Shown here: one piece after another, positions 1 through 5,818 of the stretch
How positions within the stretch are numbered: the first letter of the stretch is position 1
How the letters are laid out: each line of letters opens with the position of its first letter
Origin: an uncultured Acidimicrobiales bacterium
Lineage (GTDB): Bacteria; Actinomycetota; Acidimicrobiia; Acidimicrobiales; UBA10347
Direction: 5' to 3'
DNA: 16,564 nucleotides
NCBI GenBank assembly: GCA_937942965.1
Contig: CALDGN010000427.1
Coordinates: forward strand, 1-16,564
Made by a program: the position numbers and the translations under genes
Notes under the pieces: model-generated
What the model was told of the DNA's origin: nothing
Seen by the model: only the letters and a program-made list of their open reading frames with translations
The model's database searches: none

Positions 1-114
1 CGAAAGAACAAGCTGCTCCAGAAGCAGAAAGAGGGCAAGAAGCGGATGAAGTCCATCGGCCGCGTCGATGTCCCCCAAGAAGCCTTCATCTCCGCCCTCA
101 AGCTCGACGAGTAA
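1..114 (+). CDS. lepA: Elongation factor 4 (LepA), C-terminal end only
   Basis: This is the last 37 codons of a gene that begins before the window. Frame 1 reads RKNKLLQKQKEGKKRMK, then GRVDVPQEAFISALKLDE and TAA. That is the conserved C-terminus of LepA, where the basic KQKEGKKRMK stretch and the VPQEAF(x)3LK ending are family hallmarks. LepA is a ribosome-dependent GTPase that acts on stalled or mistranslocated ribosomes and in 30S assembly. The TAA is followed at once by an in-frame TAG, giving tandem stops. In many actinobacteria lepA lies upstream of hemW-hrcA-dnaJ-rsmE; here hrcA follows after one small gene and no hemW is seen in between. The family assignment is secure despite the short visible part. 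Confidence 0.9.
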   Translation, partial: RKNKLLQKQKEGKKRMKSIGRVDVPQEAFISALKLDE

Positions 115-122
115 TAGGCGGC

Positions 123-138
123 TGCGACGGGCGTCGCA
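123..138 (+). other. Short hairpin after lepA stop
   Basis: TGCGAC and GTCGCA flank a GGGC loop, six bases past the lepA tandem stops. No T-tract follows, so it is at best a weak terminator or an mRNA 3'-end stabiliser. The rest of the 115-249 gap holds a TAnnnT box (TAGTCT, 184-189) that could be the -10 of the next gene, but no good -35 is visible. Confidence 0.3.
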
Positions 139-236
139 CGAATTGTGTGAGGTGGTTCGCTCTCGCTGCTCAGTTCGGTGGCATAGTCTGCGGCCAGCGG
201 CCCCGTGGGGTGGGTCCGGCACCGGCGCAGCCGGGG

Positions 237-246
237 AAAAGGTGGG
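237..246 (+). promoter_or_regulatory. Ribosome binding site deciding the start at 250
   Basis: AAAAGGTGGG ends three bases before ATG 250 and contains an AGG(T)GG anti-SD match. It supports ATG 250 and not the upstream in-frame GTG at 205. It is one of the few clear Shine-Dalgarno sequences in this window. Confidence 0.65.
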
Positions 247-249
247 AAC

Positions 250-669
250 ATGGAACTCGCAACGCTCAAGGAAATCGCCAGTCACGACGACTCGCTCTTC
301 GCCGGGCTGACCGACGACGAGCTTGCCCAGTGCGCCGACAAACTCGAGGTCGAAGAAGTTCTCGCCGGCAGCACGCTGACCCGCCAAGGCGACTTCAGCT
401 ACCGCTTCTTCGTGGTGCTCGACGGCCAGGTCGAAGTGCTGCGTGACTTCGAGACCCTCGCAACGCTCGGACCAGGCGAGTGCTTCGGCGAAACTGGCGT
501 CGCCGACGACGCCCCCCGGAATGCTCGCGTGGTCGCCACCGAACGCAGCCACGTTGCCTCGATGATCGGCTGGGACTTCCGAGCCATGTGCGAAGCCATC
601 CCAACGCTCGGCGACCGAATCCAGGCGCTTATCGACCTTCGTTCTGAGCCCAGCCGTCCCGCAGACTGA
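250..669 (+). CDS. Stand-alone cyclic nucleotide-binding domain protein
   Basis: This 139-residue protein consists almost entirely of one CRP/cAMP-binding fold. The phosphate-binding cassette is visible: FGE at 79-81 and P-R-N-A-R-V at 89-94, with Arg90 where CRP has its phosphate-binding Arg82. A beta-roll precedes it (GDFSYRFFVVLDGQVEV, 47-63). After the roll only one helix remains (about 108-130). There is no winged-helix DNA-binding domain and no transmembrane or catalytic domain. It may be a small cytosolic sensor acting through a partner protein, which is inference. I chose ATG 250 over GTG 205 because a Shine-Dalgarno run (AAAAGGTGGG, 237-246) sits just before it, and residues coded from 205 are Arg/Gly-rich and unlike the family. 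It lies between lepA and hrcA on the same strand. The ligand cannot be decided from sequence. Confidence 0.85.
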   Translation: MELATLKEIASHDDSLFAGLTDDELAQCADKLEVEEVLAGSTLTRQGDFSYRFFVVLDGQVEVLRDFETLATLGPGECFGETGVADDAPRNARVVATERSHVASMIGWDFRAMCEAIPTLGDRIQALIDLRSEPSRPAD

Positions 670-754
670 ACGCTGGCGAACAAACCCTGTCGTGGCGCAA
701 CCGAGCATGTGCCGCGAGCTGGCTTGGGTAGCGAGTCCATGCGCCCAGCGGCGC

Positions 755-760
755 TAGCCT
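755..760 (+). promoter_or_regulatory. Putative -10 box of hrcA (near-leaderless)
   Basis: TAGCCT (TAnnnT) ends 10 bases before hrcA ATG 771, which has no Shine-Dalgarno sequence. The same layout precedes bldD, the HAD/acyltransferase gene, glnS and the hydrolase gene, which suggests transcription starting at or just before the start codon. No convincing -35 is visible. Confidence 0.45.
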
Positions 761-770
761 GAGCCCTGAC

Positions 771-1808
771 ATGGATGCCGCCCGCATACCGGATAACGAA
801 CAGCTGAGCGATCGCAAAGAAGCGATCCTGCAAGCCGTTGTCGAGGAATACATGTCAACGGCCCGTCCGGTGGGTTCCGGTCTCGTCGCGGACCAGAGCG
901 GCCTGTCGGTTTCGTCGGCCACCGTGCGCAAAGAACTCAGCGCCCTCGAAGACGAGGGCTTCTTGCACCAACCGCACACCAGCGCCGGTCGGGTGCCGAC
1001 CGACAAGGGCTATCGGTACTTCATCGACGCCTTGATGGGCCCGTCGACGCTCGACTCCACGGTGAACCAACGCATCAACGAGTTCTTCTCTCATACACAC
1101 GGCGAACTTGAGCGGATCCTGACCGAAACGAGCCGCCTGCTGTCGGGCGTCACCGGCTCGGCTGCGCTCGTCGTTGCGCCGCGCGTCGACTCCACAACCG
1201 TCAAGGCCGTGCAGCTCGTCTCGCTCGAACCGAACCTGCTGCTTCTGGTGGTCGTGCTGTCCACCGGCGGAATAGAACGCTGCACCTTCGAGTTGGCAAC
1301 GCCCATGACCGTCGAACAGGTCGAACGGGCCCAAGCAATCCTCAGCGAGACGCTTCCCGGTACGACTGCTCACCGAACGCAAAGCTCGCCGCCCGCACCA
1401 GCGAGCGGTGACAGTGCAGTCGACGCAGTCGTCGCGGACTCCCTCGCCTCGCTCATCATCGACGATGACGACGCGCCCCAAGTCCACGTCGGTGGACGCT
1501 CCAACGTCGCAGGCGTCTTCAACGAGACCGCAAAGGTCGCACAGGTCCTGCAACTCTTCGAACGCCAGCTACTTGTCGTGTCGCTCATCCGCGATGTCCT
1601 CGACCGAGGACTCCGGGTGGCCATCGGCGCAGAAACCGGCGTGCAAAACCTGAACGAATGCTCCATCGTGGTCGCCCCCTACGCCGTCGACGGCACCGAG
1701 GCCGGCTCGATCGGCGTGGTCGGGCCCACCCACATGAACTACCCGCAGGCCATGGCTGCGGTGGCGGTCATCTCCAATCAACTCGGCGAACACCTCACAC
1801 GGGGCTGA
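771..1808 (+). CDS. hrcA: Heat-inducible transcription repressor HrcA
   Basis: HrcA represses chaperone operons (groESL, dnaK) by binding CIRCE inverted repeats, and is itself kept folded by GroEL. The 345-residue length is normal for the family. The N-terminal winged helix shows the recognition-helix region SSATVRKELSALE (48-60) and the hallmark wing HTSAGRVPTDKGYRYF (69-84). The C-terminal GAF-like and dimerisation part follows, ending in the typical IGVVGPTHMNYPQAMAAV segment. It is followed by dnaJ after four bases, so the two are surely one operon. A TAGCCT -10 box lies 10 bp upstream, and a GG(G/C)TAGCG inverted repeat (726-733 and 752-759) overlaps it. No canonical CIRCE is seen here, so autoregulation through CIRCE is not supported. 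Family identity is certain. Confidence 0.97.
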   Translation: MDAARIPDNEQLSDRKEAILQAVVEEYMSTARPVGSGLVADQSGLSVSSATVRKELSALEDEGFLHQPHTSAGRVPTDKGYRYFIDALMGPSTLDSTVNQRINEFFSHTHGELERILTETSRLLSGVTGSAALVVAPRVDSTTVKAVQLVSLEPNLLLLVVVLSTGGIERCTFELATPMTVEQVERAQAILSETLPGTTAHRTQSSPPAPASGDSAVDAVVADSLASLIIDDDDAPQVHVGGRSNVAGVFNETAKVAQVLQLFERQLLVVSLIRDVLDRGLRVAIGAETGVQNLNECSIVVAPYAVDGTEAGSIGVVGPTHMNYPQAMAAVAVISNQLGEHLTRG

Positions 1809-1812
1809 CCAC

Positions 1813-2919
1813 ATGGCCGATTACTACGACCTTCTTGGCGTGAGCCAAACCGCCTCGCCCGACGAGATCAAGCGCTCGTTTCGCAAACTCGCCCGCGAGC
1901 TGCATCCCGACCGCAACCCTGGCGACGCCGAAGCTGAGGCCCGCTTCAAGGAAGTCGCCAAGGCCTACGAGACGCTCAGCGACGCCGAGAAGCGTGCCCA
2001 CTACGACCGCTTCGGCGAGTCCGGAGCAGCCGGGAACCCGTTCGACGGCGCAAGCTTCGGCGACATCTTCGATGCATTCTTCGGTGGCAACAGCCCGTTC
2101 TCGGGCTTCGGCGGAGGCGGCCGCTCCGCCGGACCCGCCCGAGGCGACGACCTCGAAGTCGTCATCGACGTGCCGTTCGAAGAAGCCGTGCTCGGCTCCC
2201 AGCAACCCGTCGACCTGCGCACCTACGCACCTTGTGAACCGTGCGAGGCCAGCGGCGAAGTCGACGGCTCACACATCTCGACCTGCGAGACCTGTGGGGG
2301 AGCGGGACAGGTTCGCCAAGTCCGCCGCTCAATACTCGGCCAGATGGTGTCCACAGGGCTCTGCCCACAGTGCGAAGGCGCCGGTCAGACCATCGAAGAC
2401 CCCTGCGGCGAATGCAGCGGCCAAGGCCGGGTCGTCGCCGAGAAGACCTACACCGTCGACGTGCCCGCCGGCGTCGACACCGGAGCCACGCTTCGCCTCA
2501 GCGGCCGAGGTGCCGCTGGCGTCCGCGGCGCCGGAACCGGCGACCTCTACGTTCGAGTCCGTGTCCTCGCACACGACCGGTTTGAGCGCAGCGGCAACGA
2601 CCTGTTGGCCGAGCTTGCGGTACCGATGACCGTCGCCGCGCTCGGCGGCGAGATCGACTTCGAGACGCTCGAAGGCGTCGAGACCATCACGATCCCGCAA
2701 GGAACCCAGACCGGCAAGGTGTTCCGAGTACCTGGTGCAGGCGTGCCATCGCTCCAAGGCGGTCGCCGAGGCGACATCCGGGCCGTCGCCGTCTGTCTGG
2801 TGCCCGAGAAGCTCACGTCGGAACAAGAGGACCTGCTCCGCGAGTTTGCGACCGCACGCGGCGACGAAGTCAGTGAGAGTAAGTCGTTGCTGAGCCGCAT
2901 CCGGTCCGCGCTCGGCTGA
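1813..2919 (+). CDS. dnaJ: Class I J-domain co-chaperone DnaJ
   Basis: DnaJ delivers unfolded clients to DnaK and stimulates its ATPase. All class I regions are present in order in 368 residues. The J-domain (about 4-67) carries HPD at 31-33, followed by a Gly/Phe-rich region (about 68-105). The zinc-binding domain has four cysteine repeats: CEPCEASG (141-148), CETCGGAG (158-165), CPQCEGAG (184-191) and CGECSGQG (198-205). The beta-sandwich client-binding domains follow. The first zinc repeat has Ala where CxxCxGxG has Gly, but all eight cysteines are intact. The pairing with hrcA matches actinobacterial DnaJ2 and not the dnaK-grpE-dnaJ1 operon copy (inference from context). It lies 4 bp after hrcA and 22 bp before rsmE, without a strong Shine-Dalgarno sequence, consistent with translational coupling. 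Confidence 0.97.
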   Translation: MADYYDLLGVSQTASPDEIKRSFRKLARELHPDRNPGDAEAEARFKEVAKAYETLSDAEKRAHYDRFGESGAAGNPFDGASFGDIFDAFFGGNSPFSGFGGGGRSAGPARGDDLEVVIDVPFEEAVLGSQQPVDLRTYAPCEPCEASGEVDGSHISTCETCGGAGQVRQVRRSILGQMVSTGLCPQCEGAGQTIEDPCGECSGQGRVVAEKTYTVDVPAGVDTGATLRLSGRGAAGVRGAGTGDLYVRVRVLAHDRFERSGNDLLAELAVPMTVAALGGEIDFETLEGVETITIPQGTQTGKVFRVPGAGVPSLQGGRRGDIRAVAVCLVPEKLTSEQEDLLREFATARGDEVSESKSLLSRIRSALG

Positions 2920-2941
2920 GCGCTCGAGCGCGACGCACGTC

Positions 2942-3652
2942 ATGTCCGACGCCGCACCAGACATTCGCCTGCAGCCGGGCCCACATGTATTCGTCGCGTC
3001 GCTCGACGCTCCGGTGCTCGACGAGGCCGACCGGCACCACCTCACCAAGTCGCTCCGCCTGCGAGACGGCGACCCACTCACGCTGTCCGACGGCGCCGGT
3101 GCGTGGTGTACCGCCCGGTTTGGTGACGCTCTCGAAGTGACTGGCCCGCCGGTGCAAGCAACAACCGGCTCCCTCACTTCATTGGCATTCGCGCTGACGA
3201 AATCCGGTAAACCCGAGCTCGTCGTGCAGAAGGCCACCGAGATCGGCATCGACCAACTCGTGATCTTTCACGGCGAACGCTCGGTTCCGCGGTGGGACGC
3301 TGCGAAGCGCGCAAAGGCAAAAACCCGTCTCGCGAGGGTCGCTCGCGAGGCTGCTATGCAAAGCCGTCAAACCCGCGTGCCGACGATTGACATCGTCGAT
3401 GACCTCGCAGCGGTCATCGCCAGTTGTGGCGCCGACACGATTGCCCGCGCCGACTTCACCCGGGCAGAAACCGTTGCAATGACAACGATCTCGGCCATCG
3501 CTATCGGTCCTGAGGGCGGCTGGTCTGACGCAGAACGCGACCTCATCAGCGGCGTCGTCGACCTCGGACAGTCTGTCTTGCGAGCGGAAACGGCATCGAT
3601 CGTCGCAGCCGCGAGACTGACATCCCAACGACAATTGGAGCGGCCGAGCTAG
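2942..3652 (+). CDS. rsmE: 16S rRNA m3U1498 methyltransferase RsmE
   Basis: RsmE is a SPOUT-class methyltransferase that methylates N3 of U1498 in 16S rRNA using S-adenosylmethionine. The 236-residue protein has an N-terminal PUA-like RNA-binding part followed by the knotted domain. Diagnostic motifs are KATEIGID (97-104), REAAMQSRQTRVP (135-147), IGPEGGW (188-194) and LGQSVLRAETA (208-218); the last two form the knot and SAM pocket. It lies 22 bp after dnaJ. The hrcA-dnaJ-rsmE order is widely conserved in actinobacteria, where phoH and ybeY often follow; here bldD follows instead. Its stop codon lies within TAGAGT, which resembles the window's -10 boxes but has no matching downstream gene start. 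Confidence 0.95.
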   Translation: MSDAAPDIRLQPGPHVFVASLDAPVLDEADRHHLTKSLRLRDGDPLTLSDGAGAWCTARFGDALEVTGPPVQATTGSLTSLAFALTKSGKPELVVQKATEIGIDQLVIFHGERSVPRWDAAKRAKAKTRLARVAREAAMQSRQTRVPTIDIVDDLAAVIASCGADTIARADFTRAETVAMTTISAIAIGPEGGWSDAERDLISGVVDLGQSVLRAETASIVAAARLTSQRQLERPS

Positions 3653-3665
3653 AGTTGAGAGTTCT

Positions 3666-3683
3666 GCCCACAACGTTGTGGGC
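3666..3683. promoter_or_regulatory. 18-bp perfect palindrome upstream of bldD
   Basis: GCCCACAACGTTGTGGGC is identical to its own reverse complement. It starts 13 bp after the rsmE stop and ends 35 bp before bldD ATG. If transcription starts at bldD's ATG, the palindrome covers roughly -53 to -36, next to or just upstream of the -35 position. That suits an operator for a dimeric regulator, possibly BldD itself (inference). It could instead fold as a 7-bp stem with an ACGT loop at the end of the rsmE transcript, but no T-tract follows. It does not match the known Streptomyces BldD box well. Confidence 0.55.
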
Positions 3684-3704
3684 GGCTCTGTCACCCCACG
3701 CGAA

Positions 3705-3710
3705 TACCCT
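3705..3710 (+). promoter_or_regulatory. Putative -10 box of bldD (leaderless)
   Basis: TACCCT ends eight bases before bldD ATG 3719. That spacing puts the transcription start at or next to the ATG. No Shine-Dalgarno match of usable strength is present in the eight bases. Confidence 0.5.
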
Positions 3711-3718
3711 CAAGGATC

Positions 3719-4234
3719 ATGAGCGAAGAATCTCAAGCGGCGGACGACCTCTACATCCGTCGGGTCGGAGAACGGCTTCGCGGCATTCGCCGCCAAAAGC
3801 GGATGTCGTTGCTCGACGTCGAAGCTGCATCAGGCAAGGAATTCAAGGCATCGGTTCTCGGTGCATACGAACGAGGCGAACGGGCCATCTCGGTCCCGCG
3901 TCTCCAGCGACTCGCGGAGCTCTACAGCGTGCCGGTGGCACAGCTGCTCCCCGAAGTCATTACTGACGAAGACAGCGACTCGGTACCCGTCGGGGTCCCG
4001 TTCGCTCGTCCGACGATGACGATCGACCTCGAGAAGCTACGGGCCCTCGAAGGGTCCGAAGCTGATCTGGTGAACCGCTATCTCCGCGGCATCCAGGTCC
4101 AACGCCAAGACTTCAACGGCAAGGTGCTGACCGTGCGCTCCGACGACCTGCGTGCACTTGCATGCATGCTCGGCGTCGCCAGCGACCAAGCCATCGAACA
4201 ACTCGAACGCCTCGGCCTGGCCTACCGGGTCTAA
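3719..4234 (+). CDS. bldD: BldD-family c-di-GMP-responsive transcription regulator
   Basis: In Streptomyces BldD represses development genes and dimerises on DNA when its C-terminal domain binds a tetramer of cyclic di-GMP. This 171-residue protein has the same build. An XRE-type helix-turn-helix (about 12-79) includes SVLGAYERGERAISVPRLQRLAELY, very close to the BldD sequence. A linker and then a C-terminal domain follow, with QRQDFNGKVLTVRSDDLRALA (128-148). The c-di-GMP signature RxD-x8-RxxD is intact: Arg129, Asp131, Arg140, Asp143. Family knowledge predicts a c-di-GMP effector; I infer this one binds it. A leaderless promoter and an 18-bp palindrome lie upstream. It is transcribed toward gltA, with a hairpin cluster between the two. 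Confidence 0.93.
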   Translation: MSEESQAADDLYIRRVGERLRGIRRQKRMSLLDVEAASGKEFKASVLGAYERGERAISVPRLQRLAELYSVPVAQLLPEVITDEDSDSVPVGVPFARPTMTIDLEKLRALEGSEADLVNRYLRGIQVQRQDFNGKVLTVRSDDLRALACMLGVASDQAIEQLERLGLAYRV

Positions 4235-4241
4235 GTCGCTC

Positions 4242-4336
4242 GGCCTTCGGCCTCGCTTACGGAGTTTCTCGCTGGCGCTCGAAACTCCCCGTCGCGCCCC
4301 GGCTGGGCGCGGAAGAGCCTCGGCTTGCGCCGAGGC
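4242..4336. repeat. Cluster of four hairpins between bldD and gltA
   Basis: Four inverted repeats lie within 95 bp of the 134-bp convergent gap. They are GGCC-ttc-GGCC (4242-4252), GGAGTTTC...GAAACTCC (4261-4268 and 4281-4288), CGCGCCC-cggct-GGGCGCG (4293-4311) and GCCTCGGC-ttgc-GCCGAGGC (4317-4336). The stretch looks like a composite REP-type palindromic element or a back-to-back terminator region. Whether other copies exist in the genome cannot be seen here. Confidence 0.6.
4317..4336 (-). terminator. Probable gltA terminator hairpin
   Basis: Read on the - strand, an 8-bp perfect stem (GCCTCGGC with GCCGAGGC) closes a GCAA loop of the stable GNRA type. TCTTCC follows. It lies 32 bp beyond the gltA stop. 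The T-tract is short, so it may be an imperfect intrinsic terminator, as is common in high-GC actinobacteria. Confidence 0.5.
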
Positions 4337-4368
4337 CCCTCGTAGGTCTGAAACTTGGTAGGTGGTAG

Positions 4369-5637
4369 CTACCGATCGCCCATGGCGACGTAGGGGCGCT
4401 CACCGGCACCGGTGTAGAGCTGGCGAGGACGCGTGATGCGAGAGTTCTGCTCCAGCATCTCGTTCCAGTGCGCAAGCCAACCCGAAACCCGGGGAATCGC
4501 GAACAGCACCGTGAACATCTCTGGTGGGAAGCCGAGCGACTGGTAGATCAGACCCGAGTAGAAGTCCACGTTCGGGTACAGCTTGCGGCTGATGAAGTAC
4601 TCGTCGTTGAGTGCAGCTTCTTCGAGCTTGAGCGCAATGTCGAGGCGTGGGTTCGAACCGGTGACTTTGAACACCTCGTCGGCAGCGTTCTTGATGATCG
4701 TCGCACGAGGGTCGAAGTTCTTGTACACCCGGTGGCCGAAGCCCATCAGGCGACGCTCGCCACGCTTGACGCCGGCGATGAAGTCATCGACCTGGTCATA
4801 CGAGCCGATCTCGTCGAGCATGTTCAGCACGGCCTCGTTGGCGCCACCGTGGCGAGGGCCGTAGAGCGCAGCAGCAGCAGCAGCGACTGACGAGTACGGG
4901 TCAGCGTGTGCGCTGCCGACGGTACGAGCCGTCGTAGTCGAGCAGTTCTGCTCGTGGTCAGCGTGAAGGATGAACAGAATGTCGAGGGCACGAACGATCG
5001 CAGGATCGGTCTCGTACTTGTCCTCGGCGACCTTGAACATCATCGACAAGAAGTTGTGCGGGAACGACAGGTCGTTCTCCGGAAACACGTATGGCATGCC
5101 GATCGAGAACCGGTAGCTCGCGGCGGCCAGCGTCGGCAGCTTGGCGATCAACCGCGTGATCTGCAGCATGCGGTTAGCCGGATCTTCGATGTCCTTGGCC
5201 TCGGGGTAGAACGTCGACATTGCGGCCAGGCTCGACGTGAGCATGCCCATCGGGTGCGCATTGAAGTGGAAGCCATCAACAAACCGACGACGGAAGTTCT
5301 CGTGCGTGTACGTGTGGTGCGTGATGTCATGCACCCACTGGTCGTACTGGCTCTTGTCGGGAAGCTCGCCGTTGACGAGCAGGTACGCAACCTCGAGATA
5401 GGTCGACTGCTCTGCCAACTGCTCGATCGGGTAACCGCGGTAGCGCAGGATGCCCTCGTCGCCCTTGATCTCGGTGATCGAGCTCAAGCAGGCCGAGGTC
5501 GTCGTGTACCCAGGATCGTTGAACCACAGCCCGGGAAGGTTGTTCTTCCACTCGGTGCTGTCGACGCCCCCATCGACGATCGGGACTTCGAACGACTCGC
5601 CGGTGCGGTTGTCGGTGATCGTGATGGAATCGGCCAC
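4369..5637 (-). CDS. gltA: Citrate synthase
   Basis: Citrate synthase condenses oxaloacetate and acetyl-CoA to citrate, the entry step of the TCA cycle. The 422-residue length suits the GltA family. The active site is complete: His225 in HADHEQN, His263 in PRHGGANEA, His302 in GFGHRVYKNFDPRA and Asp358 in LYPNVDFYSG, matching E. coli His229, His264, His305 and Asp362. The N-terminal extension (TITDNRTGESFEVPIVDGG) is the small beta domain of the hexameric, E. coli-like type II enzymes. The start is GTG at 5637, supported by AAGGA six bases upstream. The stretch before it (5638-5818) holds a leader with two hairpins. A separate promoter or read-through from the upstream carboxylase gene are both possible. 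Confidence 0.97.
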   Translation of the reverse strand: MADSITITDNRTGESFEVPIVDGGVDSTEWKNNLPGLWFNDPGYTTTSACLSSITEIKGDEGILRYRGYPIEQLAEQSTYLEVAYLLVNGELPDKSQYDQWVHDITHHTYTHENFRRRFVDGFHFNAHPMGMLTSSLAAMSTFYPEAKDIEDPANRMLQITRLIAKLPTLAAASYRFSIGMPYVFPENDLSFPHNFLSMMFKVAEDKYETDPAIVRALDILFILHADHEQNCSTTTARTVGSAHADPYSSVAAAAAALYGPRHGGANEAVLNMLDEIGSYDQVDDFIAGVKRGERRLMGFGHRVYKNFDPRATIIKNAADEVFKVTGSNPRLDIALKLEEAALNDEYFISRKLYPNVDFYSGLIYQSLGFPPEMFTVLFAIPRVSGWLAHWNEMLEQNSRITRPRQLYTGAGERPYVAMGDR

Positions 5638-5643
5638 GGATGG

Positions 5644-5648
5644 TCCTT
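5644..5648 (-). promoter_or_regulatory. Ribosome binding site of gltA
   Basis: On the - strand AAGGA stands six bases before the GTG start of citrate synthase. It fixes GTG 5637 as the start and shows that this gene, unlike several neighbours, has a Shine-Dalgarno leader. Confidence 0.7.
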
Positions 5649-5680
5649 CGTTTGCTGCAGTTGGTCAATCAGTCGTGCAC

Positions 5681-5716
5681 GGTGCCAGCGCACGGCACCT
5701 GGTTCGGGAAGTCCCG
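5681..5716 (-). other. Two hairpins in the gltA leader
   Basis: GGTGCC and GGCACC (5681-5686 and 5694-5699) form a 6-bp stem with a 7-base loop. CGGGA and TCCCG (5705-5716) form a 5-bp stem with a very small loop. Both lie 44-80 bp upstream of the gltA start. Farther up, a TAnnnT box reads TAGCCT on the - strand (5752-5757) and could be the -10, which would give a leader of about 110 nt. A third inverted repeat, GGCCA/TGGCC around an EcoRI-like GAATTC, lies near 5788-5804. No known riboswitch is recognised. Confidence 0.3.
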
Positions 5717-5818
5717 CGGCACTCGCGTTCACCCCCGTGTATGCAGGCCCGAGGCTAACGCACGATGGGTCAAATGCGGAATTCGACGGCCACGAATTCT
5801 GGCCAAATTGAGGTTTGT

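Noticed and set aside
205..249. Upstream GTG start for the cyclic nucleotide-binding protein
   Set aside because: It would add an Arg/Gly-rich tail not seen in the family, and the ribosome site lies directly before ATG 250.
771..1000. Search for a canonical CIRCE element (TTAGCACTC-N9-GAGTGCTAA) near hrcA
   Set aside because: No match on either side of the gene; only the different GG(G/C)TAGCG repeat is present, which I report separately at low weight.
3650..3655. TAGAGT at the rsmE stop as a promoter
   Set aside because: No plausible gene starts 6-10 bases after it; bldD has its own better-placed TACCCT.
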